Below, in pieces: positions 17,428-27,408 of a DNA stretch of 64,000 nucleotides. The notes below the pieces were generated by a model. It was not told where the DNA came from. It did not search any database and worked only from the letters and a program-made list of their open reading frames with translations. The stretch comes from Sphingomonas jatrophae (lineage in GTDB: Bacteria; Pseudomonadota; Alphaproteobacteria; Sphingomonadales; Sphingomonadaceae): the NCBI RefSeq assembly GCF_900113315.1, contig NZ_FOZG01000001.1, positions 1,488,001 through 1,552,000 of the forward strand. Direction: 5' to 3'. Made by a program: the position numbers and the translations under genes. Within the stretch, counting starts at the first letter, position 1; the number at the start of each line of letters is the position of its first letter.

Positions 17428-18432
17428 TTAGATCAAGCCGGCAAGCGGGCTGGACGGATCGGCATAACGGCGCTTGGCCATGCGGCCGGCACGGTAGGCC
17501 ATGCGTCCGGCCTCGACCGCCGCCTTCATCGCATGCGCCATCAGGATCGGATCCTTGGCCTCGGCAATGGCGGTGTTCATCAGCACGCCGTCGCAGCCCA
17601 ACTCCATCGCGGCCGCCGCGTCGGAGGCTGTGCCGACGCCGGCATCGACCAGCACGGGCACCTTCGCCCCCTCCACGATCAGGCGGATCGTCACCGGATT
17701 CTGGATGCCGAGGCCCGATCCGATCGGCGCGCCCAAAGGCATGATCGCCACCGCGCCGGCATCTTCCAGCCGCTTCGCGCCAATCGGATCGTCGACGCAA
17801 TAGACCATCGGCTTGAAGCCTTCCTTGGCCAGCACCTCGGTCGCGCGCAGCGTCTCCAGCATGTCGGGATAGAGCGTGCGCGCCTCGCCCAGCACCTCGA
17901 GCTTGACGATGTCCCACCCGCCCGCTTCGCGCGCGAGGCGGAGCGTGCGGATTGCGTCCTCCGCGGTGTAACAGCCGGCCGTGTTGGGCAGGTACATGAT
18001 CTGCTTGGGGTCGATATAATCCGTCAGCATCGGCGCGTTGCGATCTGCGACGTTGACCCGCCGCACCGCGACGGTCACGATCTCCGCACCCGATGCGGCC
18101 ACCGCGGCGGCGTTCTGTGCGAAGTCCTTATACTTGCCGGTGCCGACGATCAGCCGCGAGCGGAAGGTGCGCCCCGCCACCGTCCAGCTATCGTCCGCCA
18201 GCGGCGCGACATGATCGCCGCCGCCGACGAAGTGGACGATCTCCAGCTCGTCGCCATCCTCCACCCGGACGTTGGCGAGGGTCGAGCGCGGCACCACCTC
18301 GAGGTTCCGCTCCACTGCCACCTTCTCGGGCACGAGGCCCAGCTCACCCGCCAGCTCCGCGATGGTGATCCCGTCACGCACCCGGCGATGCTCACCGTTC
18401 AAGCGGATCGACAGGGTACGGTCTTCGGTCAT
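17428..18432 (-). CDS. thiSG: ThiS-ThiG fusion: sulfur carrier protein and thiazole synthase
   Basis: A 334-aa fusion. Residues about 7-72 are ThiS (ubiquitin-like, ending EIVHFVGGG at 64-72) and about 82-334 are ThiG (thiazole synthase barrel with [44 protein letters not shown] and [12 protein letters not shown]). It makes the thiazole phosphate half of thiamine. The normal ThiS C-terminal Gly-Gly that is thiocarboxylated is here internal. The start at 18432 (MTEDRTL) has AGGAAAGG upstream. It is divergent from aroQ across only 73 bp, too short for a TPP riboswitch, and none is recognisable. Confidence 0.93.
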   Translation of the reverse strand: MTEDRTLSIRLNGEHRRVRDGITIAELAGELGLVPEKVAVERNLEVVPRSTLANVRVEDGDELEIVHFVGGGDHVAPLADDSWTVAGRTFRSRLIVGTGKYKDFAQNAAAVAASGAEIVTVAVRRVNVADRNAPMLTDYIDPKQIMYLPNTAGCYTAEDAIRTLRLAREAGGWDIVKLEVLGEARTLYPDMLETLRATEVLAKEGFKPMVYCVDDPIGAKRLEDAGAVAIMPLGAPIGSGLGIQNPVTIRLIVEGAKVPVLVDAGVGTASDAAAAMELGCDGVLMNTAIAEAKDPILMAHAMKAAVEAGRMAYRAGRMAKRRYADPSSPLAGLI

Positions 18433-18505
18433 TGCGTGCCTTTCCTGAAGGATGGCTGCTCTATATGGGGGGCGGTCCTTCACGTCCAACCGCGGAGCGC
18501 CCTTG

Positions 18506-18940
18506 ATGGCCGATACGGTGTTCATCCTGAACGGGCCGAACCTCAACCTGCTCGGCCTGCGCGAGCCGGAAATCTATGGCTCCGACACGCTCGACGACAT
18601 CGCCAACGCCTGCGACGATCATGCCCAGGGTCTCGGCCTGACGGTCGACCTGCGGCAATCCAACCATGAAGGGCATCTGGTCGACTGGCTGCACGAGGCG
18701 AATGCGCTGCCCGCGCGCGCCGTGGTGCTGAATGCGGGCGCCTACACCCACACCTCCATCGCGCTGCACGATGCGATCAAGGCGATCGGCGTGCCGGTGA
18801 TCGAGGTGCATCTGTCGAACCCGCACCGGCGGGAGGATTTCCGACATAAAAGCTATGTCGGCATGGCAGCCAAGGGCACGATCGCGGGTTTCGGGCTGAC
18901 CGGCTATCTGCTCGCGCTGGACGCGGCGGCGAAGCTCTGA
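18506..18940 (+). CDS. aroQ: 3-dehydroquinate dehydratase, type II
   Basis: The 144-aa type II dehydroquinase of the shikimate pathway. It has [19 protein letters not shown] (about 6-24, with the catalytic tyrosine), [32 protein letters not shown] and [17 protein letters not shown] with the active-site histidine. Length is standard for this dodecameric enzyme. The start at 18506 opens [12 protein letters not shown]; an upstream in-frame ATG at 18452 would run into the divergent promoter region. It is followed 39 bp later by accB; aroQ-accB-accC is a common order in this group. Confidence 0.95.
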   Translation: MADTVFILNGPNLNLLGLREPEIYGSDTLDDIANACDDHAQGLGLTVDLRQSNHEGHLVDWLHEANALPARAVVLNAGAYTHTSIALHDAIKAIGVPVIEVHLSNPHRREDFRHKSYVGMAAKGTIAGFGLTGYLLALDAAAKL

Positions 18941-18979
18941 CAGACGCAAGCGCAACAAACGAACATAAAGGGTCACATC

Positions 18980-19465
18980 ATGACCGAGCCTTCCGGGATG
19001 CAGATCGATCCCGCGCTCGTCCGCCAACTGGCCGAGCTGCTCGATACCACTCACCTGACCGAGATCGAGGTGCAGGATGGGGAACGCCGCATCCGCGTGG
19101 CGCGCAAAGCCGCGCAGGTGGCGGCAGCAGCGCCCGTCTACGCGCCCCCGCCCCCGCCGCTCACCGGCACGCCCGCCCCGTCCACCGCGGCGGCCGCTCC
19201 CGATGCGCCCGAGCCTGCGGCGGCGGACCATCCCGGTGCGGTCAAGTCGCCGATGGTCGGCACCGCCTATCTGGCGCCCGAGCCTGATGCCAAGCCGTTC
19301 GCGGCGCCCGGCCAGCGCGTCGAGGCGGGTGCGACCCTGCTGATCGTCGAGGCGATGAAGGTGATGAACCCGATCGCATCGCCGCGCGCGGGCACAGTCA
19401 AGGCGGTGCTCGTCGGCAACGGCCAGCCGGTGGAATTCGACCAGCCGCTCGTCATCGTCGAGTGA
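18980..19465 (+). CDS. accB: acetyl-CoA carboxylase biotin carboxyl carrier protein
   Basis: A 161-aa BCCP. The N-terminal helical part (about 8-45) is followed by an Ala/Pro-rich linker (about 48-85) and the biotinyl domain (about 88-161) with the biotin lysine in EAMKVMNPI (K127). The usual form is EAMKLMN; the V is a mild change. It carries carboxybiotin between AccC and the carboxyltransferase at the start of fatty-acid synthesis. Its stop overlaps a GTG start of accC by 4 bp (GTGA). Confidence 0.95.
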   Translation: MTEPSGMQIDPALVRQLAELLDTTHLTEIEVQDGERRIRVARKAAQVAAAAPVYAPPPPPLTGTPAPSTAAAAPDAPEPAAADHPGAVKSPMVGTAYLAPEPDAKPFAAPGQRVEAGATLLIVEAMKVMNPIASPRAGTVKAVLVGNGQPVEFDQPLVIVE

Positions 19466-20832
19466 CGCCGGTGGCGATCAAACGAGTCCTCATCGCCAAT
19501 CGCGGCGAGATCGCGCTCCGCATCCACCGCGCCTGCCACGAAATGGGTATCGAGACGGTGGCGGTCCATTCGACCGCGGACACCGATGCGATGCACGTGC
19601 GGCTGGCGGATCACGCCATCTGCATCGGCCCGCCGCCTGCAGCCGAGAGCTATCTCAACATCCCCAACATCATCGCCGCCGCCGAGATCAGCGGCGCCGA
19701 TGCCATCCATCCCGGCTACGGCTTCCTCAGCGAGAATGCGCGTTTCGCCGAGATCGTCGAGTCGCACCAGATCATCTGGATCGGGCCCAAGCCCGAACAT
19801 ATCCGGACGATGGGCGACAAGGTTGAGGCCAAGCGCACCGCCGCCCGCCTCGGCCTGCCGCTGGTGCCCGGATCGGACGGGCCGATCAGCGATGCCGCGG
19901 AGGCCAAGCGGATCGCGCGCGATATCGGCTACCCGGTGCTGATCAAGGCGGCGTCCGGCGGCGGCGGGCGCGGCATGAAGGTGGTGCCCAGCGAAGACCA
20001 GCTGGAAAGCCTGATGCAGCAGGCGGGCTCCGAGGCGAAGGCGGCGTTCGGCGACGCCACCGTCTACATGGAAAAGTATCTCGGCGATCCACGCCATATC
20101 GAGTTCCAGATCTTCGGCGACGGCGAGGGCAATGCCATCCACCTCGGCGAGCGGGACTGTTCGCTTCAGCGCCGCCACCAGAAGGTGCTGGAGGAAGCCC
20201 CCTCCCCTATCATCTCCGCCGAAGAGCGGACGCGCATGGGCGGCATCGTCGCGCAGGCGATGGCGGACATGGGCTATCGCGGCGCGGGGACGATCGAGTT
20301 CCTGTGGGAAGACGGCCAGTTCTACTTCATCGAAATGAACACCCGCCTGCAGGTGGAGCATCCGGTGACGGAGGCGATCACCGGGCTCGATCTCGTGCGC
20401 GAGCAGATCCGCGTGGCCGAGGGCAAGGGCCTGTCGCTGCGGCAGGAGGATGTGGAGTTCCGCGGCCACGCCATCGAATGCCGCATCAACGCCGAGGATC
20501 CGCGCACCTTCGCGCCCTCCCCCGGCCTCATCAAGGGCTATCACGCGCCCGGCGGCCTCGCGGTTCGCGTCGATAGCGGCCTCTATGCCGGCTACCGCGT
20601 GCCGCCTTATTACGACTCGATGATCGCCAAGCTGATCGTCTGGGGCCACAGCCGCGAAGGGGCGATCCGCCGCCTGCGCCGGGCGCTGGAGGAATTCGTC
20701 ATCGAGGGCGGCAAGACGACCATCCCGCTTCATCAGCAGCTGATCGAGAACCCTGATTTCCAGTCGGGCGATTATACGATCAAGTGGCTGGAGAGTTGGC
20801 TGGAGGATGGCGGCATGGACGCGCCGAAATGA
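19462..20832 (+). CDS. accC: acetyl-CoA carboxylase, biotin carboxylase subunit
   Basis: A biotin carboxylase of about 453-456 aa with the ATP-grasp fold: [16 protein letters not shown] at the start, GYGFLSENA, the Gly-rich ATP loop [30 protein letters not shown] and [14 protein letters not shown]. It carboxylates the biotin of AccB using ATP and bicarbonate. Two GTG starts are possible: 19462 (overlapping the accB stop, GTGA) or 19471, giving the more usual [12 protein letters not shown]. The stop overlaps the arsC-like gene by 4 bp. Confidence 0.95.
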   Translation: MTPVAIKRVLIANRGEIALRIHRACHEMGIETVAVHSTADTDAMHVRLADHAICIGPPPAAESYLNIPNIIAAAEISGADAIHPGYGFLSENARFAEIVESHQIIWIGPKPEHIRTMGDKVEAKRTAARLGLPLVPGSDGPISDAAEAKRIARDIGYPVLIKAASGGGGRGMKVVPSEDQLESLMQQAGSEAKAAFGDATVYMEKYLGDPRHIEFQIFGDGEGNAIHLGERDCSLQRRHQKVLEEAPSPIISAEERTRMGGIVAQAMADMGYRGAGTIEFLWEDGQFYFIEMNTRLQVEHPVTEAITGLDLVREQIRVAEGKGLSLRQEDVEFRGHAIECRINAEDPRTFAPSPGLIKGYHAPGGLAVRVDSGLYAGYRVPPYYDSMIAKLIVWGHSREGAIRRLRRALEEFVIEGGKTTIPLHQQLIENPDFQSGDYTIKWLESWLEDGGMDAPK

Positions 20833-21170
20833 AGGCGACCATCTGGCACAATCCGCGCTGCTCCAAGTCGCGCGAGACGCTGGCCCTGCTCGAGGCGGCG
20901 GGCGCGGAGATCGCCACGGTCGAGTATCTCAAGGCTCCGCCCGAGCGGGCCGAATTGGAACGCCTGCTGGCAAAGGGCGGTCTCGCACCGCGCGATGTGC
21001 TGCGTGCAGGCGAACCGCTGGCCAAGGAACTCGCGCTGGCGGATGCCGATGATGATCGGCTGCTGTCGCTGATGCTGCTCCATCCCGTGTTGATCGAGCG
21101 GCCGTTGGTGGAGACGGACAAGGGCGTGCGCCTCGGCCGGCCGCCCGAACGGGTGCGCGAGATCCTCTAA
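20829..21170 (+). CDS. arsC: ArsC/Spx-like arsenate reductase (glutaredoxin type)
   Basis: A 113-aa thioredoxin-fold protein of the ArsC family, starting [18 protein letters not shown] with the single catalytic cysteine (C11) and ending with LIERPLV and [10 protein letters not shown], which carries the family's arginine. Such enzymes reduce arsenate with glutathione/glutaredoxin. Because the gene sits in a core acc operon with no arsenic genes around, a housekeeping YfgD-like redox role is equally possible. The start at 20829 overlaps accC by 4 bp (ATGA). Confidence 0.85.
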   Translation: MKATIWHNPRCSKSRETLALLEAAGAEIATVEYLKAPPERAELERLLAKGGLAPRDVLRAGEPLAKELALADADDDRLLSLMLLHPVLIERPLVETDKGVRLGRPPERVREIL

Positions 21171-21191
21171 TGCCTGCTCTCGGTGGCGTGC

Positions 21192-21737
21192 TCAGCGCGC
21201 CACCGACCAGCGGTTCTTGATCAGCGCGCCTTCGGACGAACCGATGCGCCGCGCCGGATTGCCTGCGACCGTATCGCCCGCATCCACGTCCTTCACGACG
21301 ACCGACCCCGCACCGATCGTCGCGCCGCTGCCAATCGTCACCTCCTCCACCAGGACGGCGTGGGGGCCGATGAACACGCCGTCTCCTACCCTCGCCGCAG
21401 CCTTGCTGGCCGAGCCGAAGGTGACGCAGTGGCCAAGCGTGCAATTGTCGCCGATCCGCGCACTGGAATTGACGACGATGCACATCGGATGGGGGATGAG
21501 CAGCCCGTATCCGATCGGGAGGGCGCTGGGGATCTGAATGCCCAGCTTGTGCGACAGCGCGCGGTGCCGCGCCTTCGCCAGCACAGCGACCAGCGGGTTC
21601 GACGCATGCGTCAGACGGAGCCAGACGCTGTACCGGAACCCAAGGTGGCGCAGGTAATAATGCAGGAAGGCACCCGCGGAGACGCGGCCGGCATAGCGGA
21701 ACAGATCGCTCTTCACATAGCTGACGCACGACCCCAT
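21192..21737 (-). CDS. serine acetyltransferase-like hexapeptide-repeat acyltransferase
   Basis: A 181-aa protein with an N-terminal helical part and a left-handed beta-helix (about 80-165) built of hexapeptide repeats, including VNSSARIGDNCTLGHCVTFG, VGDGVFIGPHAVLVEEVTIG and AGSVVVKDVDAGDTVAGNPARRI. This resembles the C-terminal domain of CysE/WcaB-type O-acetyltransferases. It is shorter than true CysE at the N-terminus, so it may modify a polysaccharide or sugar rather than serine. The start at 21737 (MGSCVSYVKSD) has GAGG upstream; the frame is open to 21836. It is convergent with the arsC-like gene. Confidence 0.8.
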   Translation of the reverse strand: MGSCVSYVKSDLFRYAGRVSAGAFLHYYLRHLGFRYSVWLRLTHASNPLVAVLAKARHRALSHKLGIQIPSALPIGYGLLIPHPMCIVVNSSARIGDNCTLGHCVTFGSASKAAARVGDGVFIGPHAVLVEEVTIGSGATIGAGSVVVKDVDAGDTVAGNPARRIGSSEGALIKNRWSVAR

Positions 21738-21942
21738 ACCGCCCTCGCCATCGCTGAACCGCGGTGCGGGCGTGCGCCTGATCCGCCGAATGGGCGACTG
21801 CAAGCTCCTCCGGAACGGAGCCATAGCGTGCACCACGGACGGACTCGGTGACTTCGACAGGCCCAGGCGTGCGGCGTAGCCTCCGATCTGGAGCCGCCCG
21901 GTGGCGTAGCGGCGCTCATGTCCTCCGTCCGGAGATCAGCGC

Positions 21943-22731
21943 ATGATTCGCATCGCCCCTCTCGCCACGCTCCTGCCCGCGATCCTGCTCGCCGCCGCGC
22001 CCGCCAAAGCGGACCCGATCGACGGCACGTGGACGTCCGATCTCGCCACCGCGCAGCTGTCCGACAAGCCGGTCGTGCAGTCGCTGGCTGGCGGCGTCTT
22101 CCGCTGCGCCAGCTGCACGCCTGCTTATTCGGTCCCGGCCGACGGCAAGTGGCACAAGGTGAGCGGCCCCGAATATTGGGACGAGGGGATGGTCGAGGTG
22201 GTCGATGCCAACACGGTCAACTTCGCCATCCGGCGCAAGGGCCGGATCGTCGGCACATCGACCGACACCGTGTCGTCAGACGGCAACACCACGCGCACGA
22301 CCTACAAGGACAGCGGCTCCGCCAATGGCGTGCCGGTGGAGGGCAGCAGCACGCTGACTCGGCTGGCGGCGGCCCCGGCGGGTGCCCATGCCATCTCCGG
22401 CTCGTGGAAGCGTACAGCCGCACAGAGCAGCGAGGCCGGGCTGAACCAGACCTTCCGGCTGGACGGCAAGGTGCTGAAACTCTCGACACCGACGGGGGAG
22501 AGCTATGCCGCGACGCTGGGCGGGCCGGCCGCGCCGATCGTCGGTGATCCCGCGGGCACGATGGTGCAGGTTCGCAAGGTGGGCGCGGCCTATGAGGAAA
22601 CCGGAATTCGCAAGGGCAAGCCCGTCTACCGCATGACGTTCGAGCCCTCGGCCGATGGACGCACGCTGGCGGTCAGCTCCACCAACCTGCGCAACAATTC
22701 GACGACGCGCTTCACCGCGACGAAGCAGTAA
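21943..22731 (+). CDS. hypothetical exported protein, 262 aa
   Basis: The first 23 residues are a clear signal peptide (MIRIAPLATLLPAILLAAAPAKA). The mature part is mostly beta-strand in character, with two related-looking segments: one around DGTWTSDLATAQL (about 26-120) and one around ISGSWKRTAAQ (about 148-255). There is a CxxC pair (RCASC, about 51-55). The pattern suggests a lipocalin- or META-like periplasmic beta protein, but I do not recognise a family. It stands alone between an opposite-strand acyltransferase gene and aat. Confidence 0.75.
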   Translation: MIRIAPLATLLPAILLAAAPAKADPIDGTWTSDLATAQLSDKPVVQSLAGGVFRCASCTPAYSVPADGKWHKVSGPEYWDEGMVEVVDANTVNFAIRRKGRIVGTSTDTVSSDGNTTRTTYKDSGSANGVPVEGSSTLTRLAAAPAGAHAISGSWKRTAAQSSEAGLNQTFRLDGKVLKLSTPTGESYAATLGGPAAPIVGDPAGTMVQVRKVGAAYEETGIRKGKPVYRMTFEPSADGRTLAVSSTNLRNNSTTRFTATKQ

Positions 22732-22794
22732 GAGGAAAGCGCAGCCGGCAGCTTGCGTCCGCCCCCCCGCCACGCCACCTTGGCGGCCGTGACG

Positions 22795-23511
22795 ATGCTC
22801 GATCCCGATCTGCTGCTGCGGGCATATTCGGTCGGCGTGTTCCCGATGGCGGACAGCCGGGCCGCGCGCGACGTCTATTGGGTCGAGCCGAAGGCGCGGG
22901 GCATCCTGCCGCTCGACGGCTTTCGCCTGTCCCGCTCGCTGGCCAAGACGCTGCGTTCCGGGCGCTTCCAGACTACGGTGGATCGCGCCTTTCCGGGCGT
23001 GGTCGCGGCCTGCGCGGCGGCGACGGCGGATCGGCCGGATACGTGGATCAACCCGGCGATCGAGCGCGCTTATGGCGAGCTGCACCGCCGCGGCCACGCC
23101 CACTCGGTCGAAACCTGGGCCGATGGCGAGCTGGTCGGCGGGCTTTACGGCGTGTCGCTCGGCCGCGCCTTCTTTGGTGAGAGCATGTTCAGCCGGGCGA
23201 CGGACGCGTCCAAGGTGGCGCTGGCCCACCTGGTCGCGCGGCTCCGCGTGGGCGGCTTTCGGCTGCTCGATTGCCAGTTCATCACCAGTCACCTCGCCTC
23301 GCTCGGCGCGGTGGAGGTGAGCCGCGACGTCTATGTCGGGTTGCTCGATTCGGCGCTGGGGTTCGCCGCGGCGGCCGGTGCGGGCGATGCTGCGGCCGGC
23401 GCTGCCGACTTCTTCGCGCTGGACCGGCTGGACCCGCCGGAGGGCGCGACCAGCGTGTCGGCACCGATATCGGGGCTGCGCATCACGCAGCTCTTGGGCC
23501 AGACATCGTAG
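22795..23511 (+). CDS. aat: leucyl/phenylalanyl-tRNA-protein transferase
   Basis: A 238-aa L/F-transferase that adds Leu or Phe from tRNA to N-terminal Arg or Lys of proteins, marking them for ClpAP (N-degron pathway). It shows [68 protein letters not shown] and [16 protein letters not shown], all family signatures. The start at 22795 opens [12 protein letters not shown]; an in-frame TTG lies at 22753. The last ~45 residues are an Ala-rich tail ending ITQLLGQTS. This 3' end overlaps the opposite-strand DUF2155 gene by 181 bp. Confidence 0.93.
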   Translation: MLDPDLLLRAYSVGVFPMADSRAARDVYWVEPKARGILPLDGFRLSRSLAKTLRSGRFQTTVDRAFPGVVAACAAATADRPDTWINPAIERAYGELHRRGHAHSVETWADGELVGGLYGVSLGRAFFGESMFSRATDASKVALAHLVARLRVGGFRLLDCQFITSHLASLGAVEVSRDVYVGLLDSALGFAAAAGAGDAAAGAADFFALDRLDPPEGATSVSAPISGLRITQLLGQTS

Positions 23512-23969
23512 ACCGGATGCTCGACGACGTTGAGCGACGGCGTTTCCTTGTAGAGCCAGCCCGAAAAGGGGCGCCGCCAGCGCCCGTCGCGGCCGCGCAC
23601 GTCGAGCTGGACGAAGGCGCCCGTCAGCTGCTCCGGCTCCCATGAGGCGGTGCGCTCGCAGGCGCGCAGCCGCACGATCACGTCACCGACGCGCACTGCC
23701 TGGCCCGGCTTGAGCGTCAGATCGCGGGCTAGGCCGTTGCGCTTGTTGAGCAGGCCGATGACGGCGACCCGCTCCGCCATCGGTGTCGCTTCGCGGGTGC
23801 GCGCGGGAGCCGCAGACCGGGTTCGCGCGCGCTTTTCCGGCACGTCGGCCTGCGCCGATGCATCGATCGGCGCGCTGGTCTCCGTCTGCGCACTGTCATT
23901 CTGATACGCGGCCGCCGTGCCGAGCGCGACGAGCATCCCCAGCGGCAGCGCCGCTGCCCACCACCTCAT
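23331..23969 (-). CDS. DUF2155 domain-containing exported protein
   Basis: A 212-aa protein with an N-terminal signal/TM segment ([21 protein letters not shown]), a low-complexity spacer (about 25-65), then the DUF2155 core (about 75-165) with [48 protein letters not shown]. Function is unknown; in many Alphaproteobacteria it sits beside NDUFA12 and Mla genes, as here. The tail after KSC is Ser/Ala/Pro-rich and is the part overlapping aat. It overlaps mlaD by 4 bp, so it is the third gene of a leftward operon. Confidence 0.88.
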   Translation of the reverse strand: MRWWAAALPLGMLVALGTAAAYQNDSAQTETSAPIDASAQADVPEKRARTRSAAPARTREATPMAERVAVIGLLNKRNGLARDLTLKPGQAVRVGDVIVRLRACERTASWEPEQLTGAFVQLDVRGRDGRWRRPFSGWLYKETPSLNVVEHPVYDVWPKSCVMRSPDIGADTLVAPSGGSSRSSAKKSAAPAAASPAPAAAANPSAESSNPT

Positions 23970-24481
23970 GGCGCGGGCGCGGATGCGCTCCCGGCGTCGG
24001 CGCCCTCGCTCGAGGGTGGGGAGGAGGACGGCGTCTTGTTGATGAAGCCGCCGATCAGACCCATCAGGTCCATCGCGCCCTGCGTGTCGACGATGGTGTC
24101 GCCGCTCTTCAACGCGGTTTCCGAGCCACCGGGCGTGATGCCGACGAAGGTGGAGCCGAGCAGCCCTTCGGAGGTGATCGCCGCGCTGGAGTCGGACGGC
24201 AGCTTGATCGAGGGATCAAGCGCGAAGACGAGCTTGACCTGCCACGTGGCGGGATCGAGCGACTGACCGATCACGCTGCCGACCTTCAGCCCGGCGACGC
24301 GCACGTCCGTGCCGATGTTGACGCCCGACGCGTTCGGGAACAGTGCATTGACCTCGACCGCATTGGCCGCGCGGCCGCCGCCGGTGCGCGTCCACGCCAT
24401 CGAGACGAACCACACCGCGAGCAGCACGACGGCGAGGCCGATCAGCGCCTCGGCGACGTTTTCCTTGATCGCAGCCTTCAT
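23966..24481 (-). CDS. mlaD: MlaD-like MCE-domain protein of lipid asymmetry transport
   Basis: A 171-aa periplasmic protein anchored by one N-terminal helix (about 10-32) with one MCE domain (about 35-115): FPNASGVNIGTDVRVAGLKVGSV, ITSEGLLGSTFVGITPGG and LKSGDTI. MlaD forms a hexameric ring that passes phospholipids between the inner-membrane MlaFEDB complex and MlaC. No mlaE/F/B are next to it. The start at 24481 (MKAAIKENVAE) overlaps the NDUFA12 stop by 4 bp. NDUFA12-mlaD-DUF2155 is a conserved trio in this lineage. Confidence 0.92.
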   Translation of the reverse strand: MKAAIKENVAEALIGLAVVLLAVWFVSMAWTRTGGGRAANAVEVNALFPNASGVNIGTDVRVAGLKVGSVIGQSLDPATWQVKLVFALDPSIKLPSDSSAAITSEGLLGSTFVGITPGGSETALKSGDTIVDTQGAMDLMGLIGGFINKTPSSSPPSSEGADAGSASAPAP

Positions 24482-24867
24482 GCGTCGGGGGTCCACGCCT
24501 CATAGTCGCCGGTCGCGGCGGCACGGCGGCCGCCTGCCTCCAGCGCGCCGGCCGGGCGATAGGCGTCGCGCGTGCCCGTCGTATTGCCGAGCGGCGGCTT
24601 CTGCCATGCCTTCGCCGGCCCCTCGGGCACCGTATCGATATTGCCGTGCAGCCAGCCATGCCATTCGGGGGCGACCCGGCTGGCGTCGTTCGAGCCCGAA
24701 TACATCACCCAGCGCCGCCGGACGCCGAACGAATCCGGCTTCTTCGACTCGAAATAGACGTTCCCGAACGCATCGCGCCCCACCTCCGCGCCCTTGCGGC
24801 GCGTGTAGAGCGCGGTTCCCCAGGTGGCGCCTTCCCACCAAGTAAAGGCATTCTTCAGCAGGCCCAT
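24478..24867 (-). CDS. NADH:ubiquinone oxidoreductase subunit NDUFA12
   Basis: A 129-aa NDUFA12 (B17.2)-family accessory subunit of complex I, found in Alphaproteobacteria and mitochondria. It contains VGRDAFGNVYFESK (about 30-43), RRRWVMYSGSNDASRVAPEWHGWLH (about 50-74) and the PNxTGT-like GNTTGTRDAYRPAG. It helps assembly and stability of the peripheral arm on the inner membrane. It is the first gene of the NDUFA12-mlaD-DUF2155 operon. Length is typical. Confidence 0.93.
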   Translation of the reverse strand: MGLLKNAFTWWEGATWGTALYTRRKGAEVGRDAFGNVYFESKKPDSFGVRRRWVMYSGSNDASRVAPEWHGWLHGNIDTVPEGPAKAWQKPPLGNTTGTRDAYRPAGALEAGGRRAAATGDYEAWTPDA

Positions 24868-24928
24868 GCAACCGCCCTAGCCGCTGGCGTCGCGCCGGGG
24901 AAGCCCCGCCGCGGCGCCTTCGCATGGC

Positions 24929-25354
24929 TCAGTCGCAATAACGCACGCGCACCCTGCGCCCGATGTAGGGATCCCACACGCGCCGCGTGTAGCAGCCACC
25001 GCCCCAGGCATAGCCGCCGCCATAATAAGCCGGCCCGCCATAATAGCCGTCATAATAGGGCCGGTTGGCCGAGGCGATCGCCGCACCCACGCCGAGGCCG
25101 AGCAGCCCTGCGCCGATCGCAACGCCGGTTCGATCATAGCCGCGATAATAAGGCCGGTAGTAACCGCGGTAGCCGCCGCGATAACCGCCACGCCAGCCAC
25201 CGCCGCGGAAGACAGGTCCGCCGCCATAATAGCCGCGCCCCCAGCCCGGGCCGCCGCCACCACGCCAGCGCTGCGCATCCGCCGGCGCCGTCGCCACCAC
25301 CATTGCGGAACTGAGCGCCAGCCCCGCCACAAACGTCTTCATCGATGTACGCAT
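24929..25354 (-). CDS. Gly/Tyr-rich exported protein with a glycine-zipper segment
   Basis: A 141-aa protein with a signal peptide (MRTSMKTFVAGLALSSAMVVATAPADA). The mature part is dominated by Gly, Tyr and Arg (WRGGYRGGYRGYYRP) interrupted by one hydrophobic glycine-zipper-like stretch (GVAIGAGLLGLGVGAAIAS, about 80-98). It ends with CYTRRVWDPYIGRRVRVRYCD, with two cysteines that could pair. Such proteins are frequent in sphingomonads and are probably cell-envelope proteins; the function is unknown. The start is 25354 or the in-frame ATG at 25342. Confidence 0.7.
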   Translation of the reverse strand: MRTSMKTFVAGLALSSAMVVATAPADAQRWRGGGGPGWGRGYYGGGPVFRGGGWRGGYRGGYRGYYRPYYRGYDRTGVAIGAGLLGLGVGAAIASANRPYYDGYYGGPAYYGGGYAWGGGCYTRRVWDPYIGRRVRVRYCD

Positions 25355-25445
25355 CGCCACTCCTCCAGCGCCCCCAGAGGCGCCGTCCAAGGCCGAAGCC
25401 CCGGCCGGCGTTGGCGATTCTACGAAGGCTGTGGCGACCCGTTCC

Positions 25446-25472
25446 AAAATGGGGCGGAGGATTTCCGCCCCA
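25446..25472 (-). terminator. intrinsic terminator of typA
   Basis: Reading leftward, TGGGGCGGA (25472-25464) pairs with TCCGCCCCA (25458-25450) around a 5-nt loop and is followed directly by TTTT (25449-25446). It starts 13 bp after the typA stop, the classic form of a Rho-independent terminator. Confidence 0.8.
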
Positions 25473-25484
25473 CTTGGCAATCCG

Positions 25485-27323
25485 TCAGGCGGCCGCCTTG
25501 GCGCGCGAGGCGCGCTTGCGCTCGTGCGGATCGAGGTGGCGCTTGCGCAGGCGGATCGACTTGGGCGTCACCTCCACGAGCTCGTCATCGTCGATATAGG
25601 CGATGGCCTGTTCCAGCGTCATCCGCTTCGGCGGCGTCAGGCGGACGGCATCGTCCTTGCCGCCCGATGCGCGGAAGTTGGTCAGCTGCTTGGCCTTCAT
25701 CGGATTGACCTCGAGGTCATCATCCTTGGCGTTCTGACCGATGATCATGCCTTCATACAGCGCCTCGCCGTGGCCGACGAAGAGGACGCCGCGCTCCTCG
25801 AGCGGGCCGAGCGCATAGGCCTGCGCCTCGCCGACGCCGTTGGAGATCAGCACGCCGTTCTTGCGGCCTTCGATCGCGCCCTTGTGCGGCCCGTACTTCT
25901 CGAACAGCCGGTTCATGATCCCCGTGCCGCGCGTGTCGGACAGGAACTCGCCATGATAGCCGATCAGCCCGCGCGACGGCGCGGAGAAGGTGATGCGCGT
26001 CTTGCCGCCGCCCGACGGGCGCATGTCCGTCATCTCGGCCTTGCGCAGGTTCATCTTCTCGACGACCGTGCCCGAATATTCCTCGTCCACGTCGATCACG
26101 ACCGTCTCATACGGCTCCGTCCGCTTGCCGTCCTCGTCGGTGCGAAACAGCACGCGCGGGCGGCTGATGCCGAGCTCGAACCCTTCGCGGCGCATCGTCT
26201 CGATCAGCACGCCGAGCTGGAGCTCGCCGCGGCCAGCCACCTCGAACGAATCCTTGTCGTCGGCTTCCGTCACCTTGATCGCGACGTTCGATTCCGCCTC
26301 GCGGAACAGGCGGTCACGAATCATGCGGCTGGTCACCTTGGTGCCCTCGCGGCCTGCCATCGGCGAGTCGTTGACGGCGAAGCGCATCGACAGCGTCGGC
26401 GGATCGATCGCCTGCGCGTGCAGCGGCTCGGTGACGGACGGGTCACAGATGGTGTTGGCGACGGTCGCGACCGTCAGGCCCGCGAGGCTGATGATGTCGC
26501 CGGCATTCGCCTCCTCGGTAGGCACGCGCTCCAGCCCGCGGAACGTCATGATCTTGGAGGCGCGGCCCGTCTCGATGACGTTGCCGTTATTGTCGAGCGC
26601 GTGGATCGCCTGGTTGGTCTTGACCGAACCCGAGAAGACCAGGCCCGTGAGGATGCGGCCGAGGAAGTTGTCGCGGTCCAGCAGCGTCACGAGGAACTTG
26701 AACGGACCGTCCGGATCGGCCTTGGGCGCGGGCACATGCTCGACGATCTTGTTGAACAGCGGCGCCAGCGTGCCCTCGCGCAGCGTCGGGTCCTCATTGG
26801 CATAACCGTTACGGCCTGACGCGTAGAGGACGGGGAAATCGAGCTGCTCGTCCGTCGCATCGAGGCTGACGAACAGGTCGAACACCTCGTCCAGCACTTC
26901 CTGGATGCGCTCGTCCGGGCGATCGACCTTGTTGACGACGACGATCGGGCGCAGGCCCAGCGCCAGCGCCTTGCCGGTGACGAACTTCGTCTGCGGCATC
27001 GCGCCTTCCGACGAGTCGACCAGCAGGATCACGCCGTCGACCATCGACAGGATGCGCTCCACCTCGCCGCCGAAGTCGGCGTGGCCGGGCGTGTCGACGA
27101 TGTTGATGCGCGTCGGTTCCTGCCCCTCGGGCGCCCACTCCACGCTCGTGCACTTGGCGAGAATGGTAATTCCGCGCTCTTTCTCAAGGTCGTTCGAGTC
27201 CATCGCACGCTCTTCCACGCGCTGATTGTCGCGGAAGGTGCCGGATTGGCGGAACAGCTGGTCGACCAGCGTCGTCTTGCCGTGGTCGACGTGCGCGATG
27301 ATCGCCACGTTGCGGAGGCTCAT
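25485..27323 (-). CDS. typA: ribosome-associated GTPase TypA/BipA
   Basis: A 612-aa translational GTPase of the EF-G superfamily. The G domain (1-200) has [14 protein letters not shown] (G1), RGITILAK (switch I), [12 protein letters not shown] (G3) and NKVDRPD (G4). Domains II, III and V follow, and the BipA-specific C-terminal domain includes [34 protein letters not shown]. It acts on the 70S ribosome and 50S assembly, mainly under cold or stress. Full length and complete. It is followed by an intrinsic terminator and is divergent from the next gene across 85 bp. Confidence 0.97.
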   Translation of the reverse strand: MSLRNVAIIAHVDHGKTTLVDQLFRQSGTFRDNQRVEERAMDSNDLEKERGITILAKCTSVEWAPEGQEPTRINIVDTPGHADFGGEVERILSMVDGVILLVDSSEGAMPQTKFVTGKALALGLRPIVVVNKVDRPDERIQEVLDEVFDLFVSLDATDEQLDFPVLYASGRNGYANEDPTLREGTLAPLFNKIVEHVPAPKADPDGPFKFLVTLLDRDNFLGRILTGLVFSGSVKTNQAIHALDNNGNVIETGRASKIMTFRGLERVPTEEANAGDIISLAGLTVATVANTICDPSVTEPLHAQAIDPPTLSMRFAVNDSPMAGREGTKVTSRMIRDRLFREAESNVAIKVTEADDKDSFEVAGRGELQLGVLIETMRREGFELGISRPRVLFRTDEDGKRTEPYETVVIDVDEEYSGTVVEKMNLRKAEMTDMRPSGGGKTRITFSAPSRGLIGYHGEFLSDTRGTGIMNRLFEKYGPHKGAIEGRKNGVLISNGVGEAQAYALGPLEERGVLFVGHGEALYEGMIIGQNAKDDDLEVNPMKAKQLTNFRASGGKDDAVRLTPPKRMTLEQAIAYIDDDELVEVTPKSIRLRKRHLDPHERKRASRAKAAA

Positions 27324-27408
27324 GGGAAATCCTGATTGTCGGAGCTGAAGTCGGGCGGGCGCTTAGCCGAAAAGGGCCGCGGCAACAAGGCGAGTGCTGC
27401 GGCGCGCC

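Noticed and set aside
18433-18505. Possible TPP riboswitch before the ThiSG gene
   Set aside because: Only 73 bp separate the divergent genes and no CTGAGA or related THI-box core is present.
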